Shown here: positions 48,326-58,145 of the stretch, one piece after another
Layout of the letters: each line of letters begins with the position of its first letter
How positions within the stretch are numbered: position 1 is the first letter of the stretch
DNA from: Sporosarcina quadrami
Lineage (GTDB): Bacteria; Bacillota; Bacilli; Bacillales_A; Planococcaceae
Direction of reading: 5' to 3'
NCBI RefSeq assembly: GCF_014836615.1
Contig: NZ_JACSQN010000005.1
Location: 186,001 to 250,000 of the forward strand
DNA: 64,000 bases
Program-made: the position numbers and the translations under genes
The notes under the pieces: generated by a model
What the model saw: only the letters and a program-made list of their open reading frames with translations
Told to the model about the DNA's origin: nothing
Databases searched by the model: none

Positions 48326-50146
48326 ATGGTTAAAAGTTTACCAGCACGTTCAGAAGTAGAGATACAAGAAACATGGAATTTGAATGATCTTTTCAAAACT
48401 GAAGAAGAGTACAACACTGCCATTAAACAACTGGAGACGGACGTTTCCAGTTTTGCAGAGCGATTCAAAGGCAATATTCTAGATGAACAAACAGTTATTG
48501 ATGCACTTGACGGTTATGCTGCAATTATGGGCAAAATGATTCCAATTGGAACGTATACAAGCCTTTCATTAAGCGTCGATCAAACAAATGACGAGGCACA
48601 AATGCGTGCAAGTAAATACGGCTCTATCGCTGCAAAGCTTGGTAGCCAACTGTCATTTTTCTCAAGTGAAATTTCTGAACTGCCGATCGAGCTGTTGGAA
48701 AAGGCAATGAACAAATCCGATGAATATAAAAACTATTTGGACGAGCTTATTCGCCAAAAGCCGCATAAATTGCATCCTGAAGTGGAGCGCACATTGGCTG
48801 CATTGTCATCTGTCCTAAATGCACCATACGGCTTATATGACACTACTAAATTAGTCGACATGAAATTTGATGATTTTGAAGTCGACGGACAAAAGTTCCC
48901 ACTTAGCTATACTTCATTTGAAGGAGCTTGGGAATCTTCGGCGGACACTACAAAAAGACGTGCAGCATTTGACGCTTTCCATGCCAAGTTGAGGCAGTAC
49001 CAACATACACAAGCGAAAACATATGATATGCATTTGCAGCGCGAAAAAGCTATATCCGATCTACGAAATTACGATACAGTTTTTGATTCTTTATTGTTCA
49101 ATCAAGAAGTTGACCGTCCGTTATACGACCGTCAAATTGATTTAATTTCAACGGAACTTGCACCACATATGCGCAAGTATGCAAAACTTCTTCAAAAAGT
49201 ACACGGTCTGGACGAAATGACATTCTCTGATCTTAAAGTTCCACTAGATCCAAATTACGAGCCGAAAATTACAATCGAAGAGTCAAAGAAATATATCGAT
49301 AACGCACTTTCTATCATGGGTGAAGACTATATCGATATGGTCAACCGTTCATACGAAGAGCGTTGGACAGATTTTGCGCAAAATGCAGGAAAATCGACTG
49401 GTGCTTTCTGTTCGAGCCCTTATGGTGTCCATCCGTACATCTTGATCTCTTGGACAGGCAGCATGGAAGATGTATTCGTACTTGCTCACGAGCTAGGACA
49501 TGCCGGACACTTCTACAACGCTCATAAGCATCAGAACATCTTCAATTCTCGTCCGTCACTGTACTTCATCGAAGCACCATCGACGATGAATGAAATGCTT
49601 GTAGCGAATCATTTACTTTCTAATTCGGATGATCCGAAATTCAAGAGATGGGTCATCTCTTCTATAGTAGCACGTACGTATTACCACAACTTTGTGACTC
49701 ATTTACTAGAAGCAGAATATCAGCGCAACGTCTATAATCGCATCGATGCAGGCGGAAGTGTCAATGCAAATGTGCTCAATACGATGAAGCGTGAAGTCCT
49801 TGAAAAGTTCTGGGGTGAAGACGTAAAAATCAATGACGGTGCGGAACTGACATGGATGCGCCAGCCTCACTATTACATGGGCTTGTATCCGTACACGTAC
49901 AGTGCAGGTCTTACAATTTCCACACAAGTATCCAAACGCATTCTTTCCGAAGGTCAGCCGGCTGTCGATGAATGGTTGAAAGTATTACAGGCTGGCGGAA
50001 CGAAATCTCCTGCAGAACTTGCAAAAATGGCTGGTGTCGATATTACGACTGAACAACCGTTAAGAGATACAATCGCTTATATCGGTGAACTGATTGACCA
50101 GCTTGTCGAATTGACTGAAGAAATCGAAGGCGTTAAGATCGGATAA
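48326..50146 (+). CDS. pepF: oligoendopeptidase F (M3 metallopeptidase)
   Basis: A 606-residue cytosolic zinc peptidase acting on short peptides. The HExxH motif is LAHELGHAGHF (about residue 388), with the third ligand in FFIEAPSTMNEML-like YFIEAPSTMNEM. The N-terminal half is the helical PepF domain. ATG 48326 is better spaced from GGGAGAG than ATG 48320. Monocistronic with its own terminator. Confidence 0.95.
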   Translation: MVKSLPARSEVEIQETWNLNDLFKTEEEYNTAIKQLETDVSSFAERFKGNILDEQTVIDALDGYAAIMGKMIPIGTYTSLSLSVDQTNDEAQMRASKYGSIAAKLGSQLSFFSSEISELPIELLEKAMNKSDEYKNYLDELIRQKPHKLHPEVERTLAALSSVLNAPYGLYDTTKLVDMKFDDFEVDGQKFPLSYTSFEGAWESSADTTKRRAAFDAFHAKLRQYQHTQAKTYDMHLQREKAISDLRNYDTVFDSLLFNQEVDRPLYDRQIDLISTELAPHMRKYAKLLQKVHGLDEMTFSDLKVPLDPNYEPKITIEESKKYIDNALSIMGEDYIDMVNRSYEERWTDFAQNAGKSTGAFCSSPYGVHPYILISWTGSMEDVFVLAHELGHAGHFYNAHKHQNIFNSRPSLYFIEAPSTMNEMLVANHLLSNSDDPKFKRWVISSIVARTYYHNFVTHLLEAEYQRNVYNRIDAGGSVNANVLNTMKREVLEKFWGEDVKINDGAELTWMRQPHYYMGLYPYTYSAGLTISTQVSKRILSEGQPAVDEWLKVLQAGGTKSPAELAKMAGVDITTEQPLRDTIAYIGELIDQLVELTEEIEGVKIG

Positions 50147-50165
50147 TTAGCCACGCTCAATGAAC

Positions 50166-50200
50166 TGCCCTTCCTATTTACTAGGGAGGGCAATTTTTCT
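50166..50200 (+). terminator. terminator of pepF
   Basis: TGCCCTTCCTA pairs with TAGGGAGGGCA (one G:U) and is followed by TTTTTCTT. Confidence 0.88.
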
Positions 50201-50281
50201 TATTGAGCCATCCATTGTCACTTATCGAATCTTTCGTTATGATAGATAAAGAAGTACACATTAATGAAATGAGGGGTTTCT

Positions 50282-51013
50282 TTGCCTTCTACACAATCCA
50301 ACTGGTACGTAAGATTCGGATGTCTCGCACCCATCATCGCGATCGCAACATTTATTTATTTCGTTAATCGGAATTCCGTGCTGTACGGTTTCATCTTTTT
50401 TGCACTTTTTTTCGGGTTTGCGGTATTGTTTTTAACGTTATCCACGAAAGCTGAAGATAAAGCAAAAGAGAAACAGATTGTTCATCTAAATTCTTATACG
50501 CCACAATCCAGCTATACAGAATCACGTGTGTTCGTATCGTATGACTTACTTTCGAAAATTGCCGTTGATGAAAAAAGAAGACGCATACATTTCTGGGAAC
50601 CTGGGAAGCTTGACGGTAAACAAGTGAAAAAAGCGTATTTACATATGCCTTACACGCATAAAGACTATTCATACAACCAATTGTTAGCTATTGAAGTGTT
50701 CATTAACGGAACAAGAGAAGAAACGATTGTAAATGATTCACCTCAAACAATAGAGCGTCTCAAAGCGCTTGGACAATCTGTAGAACAGATTATTGGTGAT
50801 AAGATTCCATTAATCCGCAAAATGATTAACCGTAAAATTGCAACAGTAGAAATGAAGTTGCTAATTGATGACGAAGAGAAGCCCTATCGAATCATTCGTT
50901 TTTATAGCGATTTAGATAAGCGAATGAAACGTAATTCAAAGGGATTCATTGCAGTAAAAGACGAAGTGGAACAGTGGGTATCCTTCTTAACATTCATTAT
51001 GAATCAAAAATAA
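50282..51013 (+). CDS. membrane protein with two N-terminal helices, unknown
   Basis: A 243-residue protein: two close hydrophobic helices (about 12-30 and 33-54), then a cytosolic domain of about 185 residues, basic and mixed alpha/beta. It starts at TTG 50282 after GAGGGG. No recognised family. Own terminator. Confidence 0.65.
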   Translation: MPSTQSNWYVRFGCLAPIIAIATFIYFVNRNSVLYGFIFFALFFGFAVLFLTLSTKAEDKAKEKQIVHLNSYTPQSSYTESRVFVSYDLLSKIAVDEKRRRIHFWEPGKLDGKQVKKAYLHMPYTHKDYSYNQLLAIEVFINGTREETIVNDSPQTIERLKALGQSVEQIIGDKIPLIRKMINRKIATVEMKLLIDDEEKPYRIIRFYSDLDKRMKRNSKGFIAVKDEVEQWVSFLTFIMNQK

Positions 51014-51020
51014 TACAGCA

Positions 51021-51050
51021 CTGCTGTCCTCAAATGGGCAGCAGTTTTTT
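51021..51050 (+). terminator. rho-independent terminator
   Basis: CTGCTGTCC (51021-51029) pairs with GGGCAGCAG (51036-51044), then TTTTTT. Confidence 0.88.
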
Positions 51051-51150
51051 ATTTCTGTAAATTCATGTTGAGTTTGGAGGAAGACATATAGTAGAATGAA
51101 AGAAACGCCTAGTCAGACAAATTCAAAAAATACGAAAACGAGGTTATTCC

Positions 51151-52329
51151 ATGTTAATTTCAAACAGAGTGAAGAGCATGCCCCCCCATTTCTTTTCATC
51201 TTTAGTAAAAAAAGTTGAGGCTGCGAGAGCATCAGGTTTAGATATTATTAATCTCGGAAGAGGGAATCCTGATCAACCAACACCGCCTCACATTATTAAA
51301 GCACTCCAAAAAGCAGCAGAATTACCTGATACACACGGCTATTCTCCTTTTAACGGTATTCCTGAATTCAGAAATGCGGTTGCCGATTTTTACAAACGAG
51401 AATATAACGTAGATGTAGATCCTAGTACAGAAGTGGCAATCATCGGCGGATCCAAAATTGGGCTAGTAGAATTACCTCTTGCGATGATGAATGAAGGAGA
51501 ATTGCTATTATTACCAGATCCAGGATATCCTGATTATCTATCGGGCGTAAGCTTGGCAAATATCCGTTTTGAGACGATGCCACTCCTTGAAAAAAATCGT
51601 TTCCTTCCTGATTTTAAAACGCTACAAGATGAGGTAAAAAAACAAGCTAAAATGATGTACTTGAATTACCCGAACAATCCGACGAGTGCAGTGGCTGATA
51701 TTCCATTTTTTGAAGCAGCCATTTCATTTGCTAAAGAAAACGAAATCTACATTGTGCATGATATGGCTTATGGCGGTATCGGCTTTGATGGTCAAAAGCC
51801 GGTGAGTTTCATGCAAGCACCAGGCGCAAAAGATATTGGTATTGAAATGTATACGCTGTCAAAAACGTATAATATGGCGGGCTGGCGCGTTGCGTTTGCA
51901 GTTGGAAATGCAGATATGATTAAAGCCATTAATGCACTACAGGATTATCTCTTCATTAGCATCTTCCCTGCCATCCAGCACGCTGCTATTGAAGCTTTGT
52001 CGGACAATCAGCAATGTGTGAAAGATTTGACGGCAATGTATGAAGGACGAAGGGATGTATTAATAGCCGAATGCCGACGTATCGGCTGGGATGTCGAAGC
52101 ACCAAAAGCGTCTTTCTTCGCCTGGTTACCTGTGCCTGAGGGGTATACTAGTGAATCATTCTCTGATATTCTTTTACAAAAAGCGGGGGTAGTCGTAGCA
52201 CCAGGCCACGGATTCGGTAAACACGGTGAAGGATACGTACGAGTAGGCTTGCTTGCCAGCGAAGAGCGCATTAAAGAAGCAGTTGAAAGAATTGAAAAAC
52301 TAGGTATTTTTTCGAGCAGTGGTGTGTGA
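51151..52329 (+). CDS. mtnE: PLP aminotransferase, MtnE-like
   Basis: A 392-residue fold-type I aminotransferase that closely follows Bacillus MtnE (the last transamination of methionine salvage, making methionine from 2-oxo-4-methylthiobutanoate). INLGRGNPDQPTPPHI, LLLPDPGYPDYLSGVSLA, MYLNYPNNPTSAVA, the PLP lysine in YTLSKTYNMAGWR (about 238) and VRVGLLASEERI are shared. No other mtn gene or S-box is nearby, so its substrate could be broader. Confidence 0.88.
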   Translation: MLISNRVKSMPPHFFSSLVKKVEAARASGLDIINLGRGNPDQPTPPHIIKALQKAAELPDTHGYSPFNGIPEFRNAVADFYKREYNVDVDPSTEVAIIGGSKIGLVELPLAMMNEGELLLLPDPGYPDYLSGVSLANIRFETMPLLEKNRFLPDFKTLQDEVKKQAKMMYLNYPNNPTSAVADIPFFEAAISFAKENEIYIVHDMAYGGIGFDGQKPVSFMQAPGAKDIGIEMYTLSKTYNMAGWRVAFAVGNADMIKAINALQDYLFISIFPAIQHAAIEALSDNQQCVKDLTAMYEGRRDVLIAECRRIGWDVEAPKASFFAWLPVPEGYTSESFSDILLQKAGVVVAPGHGFGKHGEGYVRVGLLASEERIKEAVERIEKLGIFSSSGV

Positions 52330-52402
52330 ATCAAATGAAAAATACTTCGCTTTGAAACACGTCTAGTTCACTTGTAGAAAAACTATCGTAACCACGTAGA
52401 AA

Positions 52403-52434
52403 AGTCCAATTCCTCATAGGATTGGATTTTTCTT
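52403..52434 (+). terminator. terminator of the aminotransferase gene
   Basis: TCCAAT...CCT and AGG-ATTGGA arms (52405-52426), then TTTTTTCTT. The rest of 52435-52597 is AT-rich with nothing else visible. Confidence 0.82.
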
Positions 52435-52597
52435 CTTAAGATAAAAAACTTTTTTTAGTATCTAGCAATATCGCTCTTTATTAGAATTATAAATTCATTT
52501 TTGCGATTGCTTATTATATCTCTTGATCTTACTACCTTCATATATTACCTTCTAATTCATTCAAATGGTCGATTTGATGCACAATCATTGGCACCCA

Positions 52598-52988
52598 TTA
52601 GTTTAATTTACTTGGAATTGATAATAACTCGAAATTCCCGATAAAATTCCCTGTACATTCACTGAGAATATATTTTTGTATCTCTTCTTCAGTTTCAATT
52701 ATTATTTTTTTGCAATTAAATTCTTCAATAAAATTACCATCTACACTATGAGAAACACTAATTTGTTCTCCATTCAAACGTTAATGTCCTAATTCCTCGT
52801 TGTCCCTCTATCCCATACTGAATATAATTTATTATTGCTTCGTTTTGATTTTCCGCTTCCATAATAAATCTGTCTAAACCCTCTAAATTCCGAATATCAT
52901 TGTGGCGATTTTCTACCTCTTGAATCTTTGTTTCTTCAGAACATCCAACTAATGCAAAACACAAAAATAAAGAAAATACCTTTTTTAT
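52598..52988 (-). pseudogene. decayed DUF4362 lipoprotein gene
   Basis: The first frame reads KKVFSLFLCFALVGCSEETK (lipobox VGCS), VENRHNDIRNLEGLDRFIME and YGIEGQRGIRTLTF, matching DUF4362. It then shifts at a TTT near 52785: the continuation LNGEQISVSHSVDGNFIEEF and SECTGNFIGNFELLSIPSKL lies in another frame and ends at 52598. At the expected start the codon is ATA (52986-52988), 7 bases after AAGGGGG. Both lesions point to a pseudogene. The stretch 53061-53250 holds only short hydrophobic ORF remnants. Confidence 0.75.
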
Positions 52989-53253
52989 GATTAATCCCCC
53001 TTGTATATTATTGAAACCATCCAGTAAACCAACCAAAACCAGTCGTTGCAATAAGGGCAAAAATAAAAAGAACTATAAAGCCGCCAATTAAAATCAATAT
53101 CGAATATAATCCATACTATAGCGGTTTAGTTAATTTTCTTTCCAAAAGAAAGGTACTGACATTGCAGCCATTGCAATTTCCCTCCTTTTTTCTTAAACTA
53201 AACTGCACCGATTGAGGAAGTAGACAATACAACTAGTACACTCTCTTTCAAGT

Positions 53254-54102
53254 TCATTTCACAAAACCAATATGAACAGAATCGGCAATTTTCTTATAAC
53301 CGATTTCTTGATAGATTTTATTTGACGTTGGGTTCAACATATCTGTGTAAAGGACGCAGTAATCATAGTGTTTTAATAACTCCTTGGACCCTAGCATGAC
53401 AAGCGTTCGAGCGTATCCTTTTTTCCGTTCTTCTGCTGGAGTGAACACTAAAGACACTGTCACACCATTTTTCGTCGGCCGAGCCTTTTTCATCATAGAT
53501 ACGACTTTGTCTTCGTTTTCCCACAAAAAGACTTCACGTTCCTTCACAAAAGTCGACACTCTTTCTTGCACTGCTTGAGGTTCGCTTTTTGGAAGGTTTG
53601 CATCCTCTTCAAAAAGTGAATACCACTTTTCAATTAATGTGCAGTCCTCTTCAACTGCAAAACGCCAACTGCCAGAACTCATCTCAACTTTTTCATTAAC
53701 TTCATCAAGCCTATAAAGCCCTTGTTCCATTAAAAGAAGTTCCTTTTCACCTGCTACCGTCGCCCATTCATTTGCAAAAGTTTTTGCCCATACCTTTTTA
53801 CTGATGACACCTGGTATGTCAATTTCATATAACCGTAATTGTTTAATCAAATACGTTATAATTTCATCTATTCGCGTTTCTTCTATAATAATTAAATTAA
53901 TAGGATGCGGAAGTGTCATTTGCACAATCGCGAGCAACTCTCCTTTTTCTTCAACAGTTGCCATGAAAGGATTGTCATATTTCCCTAGTTTAATGGCTTG
54001 CAATATCCCTAAAAACAGACTGAATACATCTTCCTGTTTCAATATATACGGTTCGACAACTGCACTAAATTCATCTGCATCAGTAAAAGTAGTAAATTCC
54101 AT
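53254..54102 (-). CDS. GNAT-family N-acetyltransferase
   Basis: A 282-residue protein with a C-terminal GNAT domain (about 150-282): VSLVFTPAEERKKGYARTLV is the acetyl-CoA loop, followed by LYTDMLNPTSNKIYQEIGYK. The N-terminal half resembles a diverged second GNAT-like unit. Substrate unknown. Confidence 0.85.
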   Translation of the reverse strand: MEFTTFTDADEFSAVVEPYILKQEDVFSLFLGILQAIKLGKYDNPFMATVEEKGELLAIVQMTLPHPINLIIIEETRIDEIITYLIKQLRLYEIDIPGVISKKVWAKTFANEWATVAGEKELLLMEQGLYRLDEVNEKVEMSSGSWRFAVEEDCTLIEKWYSLFEEDANLPKSEPQAVQERVSTFVKEREVFLWENEDKVVSMMKKARPTKNGVTVSLVFTPAEERKKGYARTLVMLGSKELLKHYDYCVLYTDMLNPTSNKIYQEIGYKKIADSVHIGFVK

Positions 54103-54162
54103 ATAGCTTCATCCTCATTCCCTTTTATCACATTATACAGATAATTATTAGAGTTGTCTCAA

Positions 54163-54200
54163 TAAAAAAGGATGTACACATTAACCAGTGCACATCCTTA
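54163..54200 (-). terminator. terminator of the gene at 54218
   Basis: AAGGATGTACAC pairs with GTGCACATCCTT (one mismatch); on minus it is followed by TTTTTTATT. Confidence 0.82.
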
Positions 54201-54217
54201 CTTTATGTAATTCACGT

Positions 54218-54658
54218 TTACCATAATATCGGTTTTTGAACCATGAGCCAAAGCATGACAAGCATGAGACCAATATAGATCCACGATGTCTGATTCAATT
54301 TTGCAAGTATCTCGTTCTTGTTACTGCCAGGCAAATGGAATTTCTTCAATACTTTCGTGAAACCTGTTGATAAGAAGAAACCTGACAATAACAGTACTGC
54401 AAAAGTGGCAACAATCCATGATGTAAACCAAGACCAAGGACCAGTCAATAGTAATAATGCTCCCGAAACGACTAATACATGTCCTGCATGCATGACAATT
54501 CTAATAACCACTCTAATAATTGATAAATAAGCATCTTCAATTGGTGATTCAACATTTCGTAGCCTTTTTATAATAGGCATCAACAGAAATAGTGGTCCAA
54601 TTGAAAGAACTGCAGAAACGACATGGACAAATACGATTGTCCCGTATAAATACCACAT
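54218..54658 (-). CDS. DUF2269-like integral membrane protein
   Basis: 146 residues with four helices (GTIVFVHVVSAVLSIGPLFL first, with the HVVSAVLSIG motif). Similar to DUF2269-type proteins; histidines in helices 1 and 2 might bind haem but that is not shown. Coupled to the ASCH gene upstream. Confidence 0.68.
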   Translation of the reverse strand: MWYLYGTIVFVHVVSAVLSIGPLFLLMPIIKRLRNVESPIEDAYLSIIRVVIRIVMHAGHVLVVSGALLLLTGPWSWFTSWIVATFAVLLLSGFFLSTGFTKVLKKFHLPGSNKNEILAKLNQTSWIYIGLMLVMLWLMVQKPILW

Positions 54659-54666
54659 TTTTCAGC

Positions 54667-54999
54667 TTATTTTGTGACAGGGCTGAATTCGTGTACCCAC
54701 ACGCTCATTTTCGGAAGCCAAGGCATTTTAGGATGCAATGCAAGAATTGATTCCTTGTACTCTTCCAATGTGGAGTACCCTTCTTGTTTTGCATGCTCAT
54801 CTGTCATTTCTCCAAGAGTTTGCTTATAGAGCTTATCTACTTTGAATTCTTTTCCGTCTAGCACCATTACTTCTTCTGGATACGCATAGACACCATTTCT
54901 TCGTGTCGCTGTCTTTTCTCCATTCAGCACTTTTTGTACATCCTCCGGGACAGTTACAAGTCTTTCGACTGAACACGTTTTTTCAGGTAGATTATCCAT
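54667..54999 (-). CDS. ASCH-domain protein
   Basis: A 110-residue protein with the ASCH pattern: VPEDVQKVLNGEKTATRRNG and VLDGKEFKVDKLYKQTLGEM. The domain is related to PUA and is expected to bind RNA or modified nucleotides; a role is not established. Confidence 0.82.
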   Translation of the reverse strand: MDNLPEKTCSVERLVTVPEDVQKVLNGEKTATRRNGVYAYPEEVMVLDGKEFKVDKLYKQTLGEMTDEHAKQEGYSTLEEYKESILALHPKMPWLPKMSVWVHEFSPVTK

Positions 55000-55081
55000 T
55001 TAGCATCGCTCCTCTTCTATATATACTTTTAATAATAACGATTATACAATCATTTATCCATATATACGGTCTTAGCCGCAC

Positions 55082-55112
55082 AAAAAAACAGAAGCCCTAA
55101 TGACTCCTGTTC
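55082..55112 (-). terminator. terminator of the YtkA-like lipoprotein gene
   Basis: On minus AACAGGAG pairs with CTTCTGTT and is followed by TTTTTG. Confidence 0.75.
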
Positions 55113-55125
55113 TTTCTTTCCGATA

Positions 55126-55893
55126 TTAGTTTACATCAAATGTGTATTCCTCATGTTCATGCAAACCTTCGTCGTTCTGCACATGCACTTTCACTGTATA
55201 CGATCCAGCTTTATCAAATAATCCTACCGCCGTGTACTCGCCAGCTTCAGCCTCTTCCGCGTCAATCCATTCATGTTTATCGCCTAATACTTCACTTGAA
55301 ACTTCATAACGTACTGCCGCATGTTCAAGTGGTTGCCCATCCACTTGCAAGTGTGTGACTAGTTTCGTATCTAATGTTGTCACTGCATTTTCAGGTTTCA
55401 TGAAATGTAGGACAAACCCCTCCGTATGTCCATGTTCATGCTCTGCGTGATCATCTCCATGATCGTCCCCGTGTTCTTCAGTCGCGTGAGTTCCATGACC
55501 TATGATTACTTCTTTGAAAGGCATGCTGTGCAATTGCTTCGCATCGACATGTACTTGAATTGTGTAAACTCCGTCATGTTCAAATGTCGTTTCAGCCGAA
55601 TAGATACCGTTTTTTTCGTTCACTGATTCAAGCATGACAGAATCGTCTTTCTTTCCGTCTTCCCAAATTTCATAAACAACGCTATCCGCGTCTTCCACTT
55701 TTTCGTCACCGAACGTAACTAATGCTTCCATCTTGATAGTTTCTCCGACTTCAGCTTTTTCTGTCACAGTCAGATCGACAAGCAGCGGTAAAACTTCTAC
55801 ATTTGAACCATCATCCACTTCTTCTTTACCGCAAGCTGCCAACACCATCATGCCCATAATAGTACACAGCACTAACAATTTCTTCTTCATCAT
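55126..55893 (-). CDS. lipoprotein with two YtkA-like domains and a His-rich linker
   Basis: 255 residues; signal peptide with lipobox LAAC. Two FixH/YtkA-like beta-sandwich domains (about 35-130 and 160-255) are joined by HGTHATEEHGDDHGDDHAEH and EHGHTEG, which has 9 or more His and can bind copper or zinc. It is divergent from the two-component and SCO operon. Together they suggest copper delivery to, or sensing for, cytochrome oxidase; this is inferred from types and place. Confidence 0.82.
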   Translation of the reverse strand: MMKKKLLVLCTIMGMMVLAACGKEEVDDGSNVEVLPLLVDLTVTEKAEVGETIKMEALVTFGDEKVEDADSVVYEIWEDGKKDDSVMLESVNEKNGIYSAETTFEHDGVYTIQVHVDAKQLHSMPFKEVIIGHGTHATEEHGDDHGDDHAEHEHGHTEGFVLHFMKPENAVTTLDTKLVTHLQVDGQPLEHAAVRYEVSSEVLGDKHEWIDAEEAEAGEYTAVGLFDKAGSYTVKVHVQNDEGLHEHEEYTFDVN

Positions 55894-56052
55894 TTAAACC
55901 TCCACTTAGTTTTTGTTTACGAATTAATTTAGCTTCAGTATGATACTATCAAGTAAATAAGAAATAAGGATGAAGTCTTTTGCTTCATTGTTATTTCATA
56001 ATTTGTTCTTATAATGAATTCGAATTACTAAATAGAAATGGAGATACTATAA

Positions 56053-56733
56053 ATGAAACCTTTTTCTTTGTTAATAATAGATGATGAACCGCAAATGCGG
56101 AAACTGATCCGCACTTTTTTGGAACGAGATGGTTATATAGTACACGAAGCGACAGATGGGATAGATGCATTAGATAAAGTACAAAGCTTTGAGCCGCACT
56201 TATGTATTGTCGATGTCATGATGCCTTATATGGATGGCTTCGCTTTTGCGAAAGAAATGATGAAGCGGACGAAGAAGATTCCTCTTATTTTTTTATCTGC
56301 CAAAGGTGAAGAATGGGATAAGATTGAAGGCTTGAAGCTCGGTGGCGATGATTATATCGTTAAACCATTCATGCCAGGTGAATTGTTAGCTCGTGTTGAA
56401 GCTGTCCTAAGAAGGTCTTACCAGGAAACTATTGCAACAGATCTCTTGACAGTTGGTCCTCTAGTTATCGATCATATTGCACATACTGTGAAAGTAAATG
56501 GGATACCGCTGTCGCTCACATTGAAAGAATTCGGAATTCTTGAAACACTTGCCAAAAACGAAGGACGAGTTTATTCTCGTGAGCAATTATTGGAAATCGT
56601 CTGGGGAAATCATCATCAAAGCACGGATCGCACTGTCGATACGCACATTAAAACGTTACGCTTGAAAATGGGTGATTCGGGGAGCTTCATTGAGACGGTT
56701 TGGGGAATCGGTTACAAATTCGAGGTGAAATAA
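56053..56733 (+). CDS. OmpR/PhoB-family response regulator
   Basis: 226 residues. Receiver domain with acidic pocket DDE (10-12), phospho-acceptor Asp54 (CIVDVMMP) and Lys in the KPF motif; C-terminal winged helix (SLTLKEFGILETLAKNEGRV, RTVDTHIKTLRLKM). Its stop overlaps the kinase start (TAATG). Confidence 0.94.
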   Translation: MKPFSLLIIDDEPQMRKLIRTFLERDGYIVHEATDGIDALDKVQSFEPHLCIVDVMMPYMDGFAFAKEMMKRTKKIPLIFLSAKGEEWDKIEGLKLGGDDYIVKPFMPGELLARVEAVLRRSYQETIATDLLTVGPLVIDHIAHTVKVNGIPLSLTLKEFGILETLAKNEGRVYSREQLLEIVWGNHHQSTDRTVDTHIKTLRLKMGDSGSFIETVWGIGYKFEVK

Positions 56734-58145
56734 TGCAGAAGCTCACATTGAGCAAAAAAATATTAGTTATTTTGCTTTCAAGTATTGCATTCACAATTCT
56801 TTTCTCATTTTTCTTTATCCACTTCCTGTATTCCAATTTGTACCTTTCAAGCATTGAAGACTCAATCATTTACCAAGGCAAACGTACTGCTTCGCATTAT
56901 CATTATGGTGAGCTGAGCGACGAAATTATCGAGAAAATTCAATGGTATAATATCGTTTCTGAATACGAAATCATCGTAGTCGACAAATTGGATGATTTGA
57001 CATCTTATTTTCCTTATAAAGTGAATTATGAAGACTTGGTCAATCAGGCAGATAACGAACAGTTGGAAAAAGGCGCCTATGTTTTAAAGGAAGGGTATGT
57101 AGAAGAACTTGATCGAGAAATTATCGGCGCTATCTTTCCGATTAAAGGAGAAAGTGGCTTGATCGGATTCATTTACATCTATTTACCCCTCGCAGCAATT
57201 CAAGATGTTTTCAAGGAAAGCATTCCTGTTTTATTAATCGTAGGGACGCTGTTTTTCTTTGTATTGTTCCTAGTTCTTAACCAGGTATGGCGTTCTTTAT
57301 TCAGTCCACTGAAAAAACTGCAACAGCTATCTGCTGAAGTTTCTAAGGGTAATTACAGCAATCGCATCGTAACTGATCGCGCAGACGAAATTGGTCAATT
57401 GGCAACAGCATTTAATACGATGAGCCTGTCACTTGAAGAACAAGAAAAGCGAAAAAAAGAATTTACGTCCAACATCGTTCACGAACTGAGGACTCCACTC
57501 ACTTATATTAATGGTTATACGCATGCGTTAAAAGAGAAAATCTACTCTTCTCCTGAAGAAGCGGAAAGTTATTTGGCGACAATAGAAAAAGAAACAATAC
57601 GCTTGAATAAACTCATTAATGATTTAGTGGAGCTCAATCAATTGCAGGAAGATTTATATGTTTTAGTGAACGAACCAATTGTTATCGCTCAAACAGTGTT
57701 GGATACGTTGGATTTATTCAAAATTCGGATGGCTGAGCAAAAGTTAACTCTTCAAAAAAATATTGAAGAGGATGTAATCCTTATCGGCGATCCACAACGG
57801 ATTCAGCAAGTGATTTACAATGTAATTGATAATGCGGTAAAGTATTCGTCAGTTTGTGGAACCATTTCTGTACAAGTTAAAAAAGTAGAAAATGGTGTTG
57901 AATTACGTGTGACTAATGAAGGGATTTCAATTGCTAAGGACGATATCAACAGGATTGGCGAACGTTTCTTCCGAACTGATAAAGCAAGAAATCGGACAAC
58001 CGGGGGCACAGGACTAGGATTATCGATTGTCAAAGAGATTGTCAGGTTACATGGTGGTGCGTTTTCAATTGAGAGTGATTCTTCTCTTGGAACGGTAGTG
58101 ACAATACGTTTAATAGATGGATTGACTGAAAGGAGTGGTGATTGA
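56733..58145 (+). CDS. sensor histidine kinase
   Basis: 470 residues from ATG 56733. Helix 1 (about 9-31), an extracytoplasmic sensor of about 130 residues, helix 2 (about 164-186), HAMP, HisKA with VHELRTPLTYI (about 250), and the ATPase N/G boxes (NVIDNAVKYS, GTGLGLSIVKEIV). Partner of the regulator upstream. Its stop overlaps the SCO gene start (TGATG). Confidence 0.94.
   Translation: MQKLTLSKKILVILLSSIAFTILFSFFFIHFLYSNLYLSSIEDSIIYQGKRTASHYHYGELSDEIIEKIQWYNIVSEYEIIVVDKLDDLTSYFPYKVNYEDLVNQADNEQLEKGAYVLKEGYVEELDREIIGAIFPIKGESGLIGFIYIYLPLAAIQDVFKESIPVLLIVGTLFFFVLFLVLNQVWRSLFSPLKKLQQLSAEVSKGNYSNRIVTDRADEIGQLATAFNTMSLSLEEQEKRKKEFTSNIVHELRTPLTYINGYTHALKEKIYSSPEEAESYLATIEKETIRLNKLINDLVELNQLQEDLYVLVNEPIVIAQTVLDTLDLFKIRMAEQKLTLQKNIEEDVILIGDPQRIQQVIYNVIDNAVKYSSVCGTISVQVKKVENGVELRVTNEGISIAKDDINRIGERFFRTDKARNRTTGGTGLGLSIVKEIVRLHGGAFSIESDSSLGTVVTIRLIDGLTERSGD

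Noticed and set aside
51051-51150. SAM (S-box) riboswitch in front of the MtnE-like gene
   Set aside because: No S-box conserved elements or anti-terminator/terminator pair in the 100-base leader.
53061-53253. Small hydrophobic peptides (MAAMSVPFFWKEN and a GGFIVLFIFALIA stretch)
   Set aside because: They resemble a broken YjcZ-like peptide gene, but the parts are in different frames with a stop between; too weak to call.
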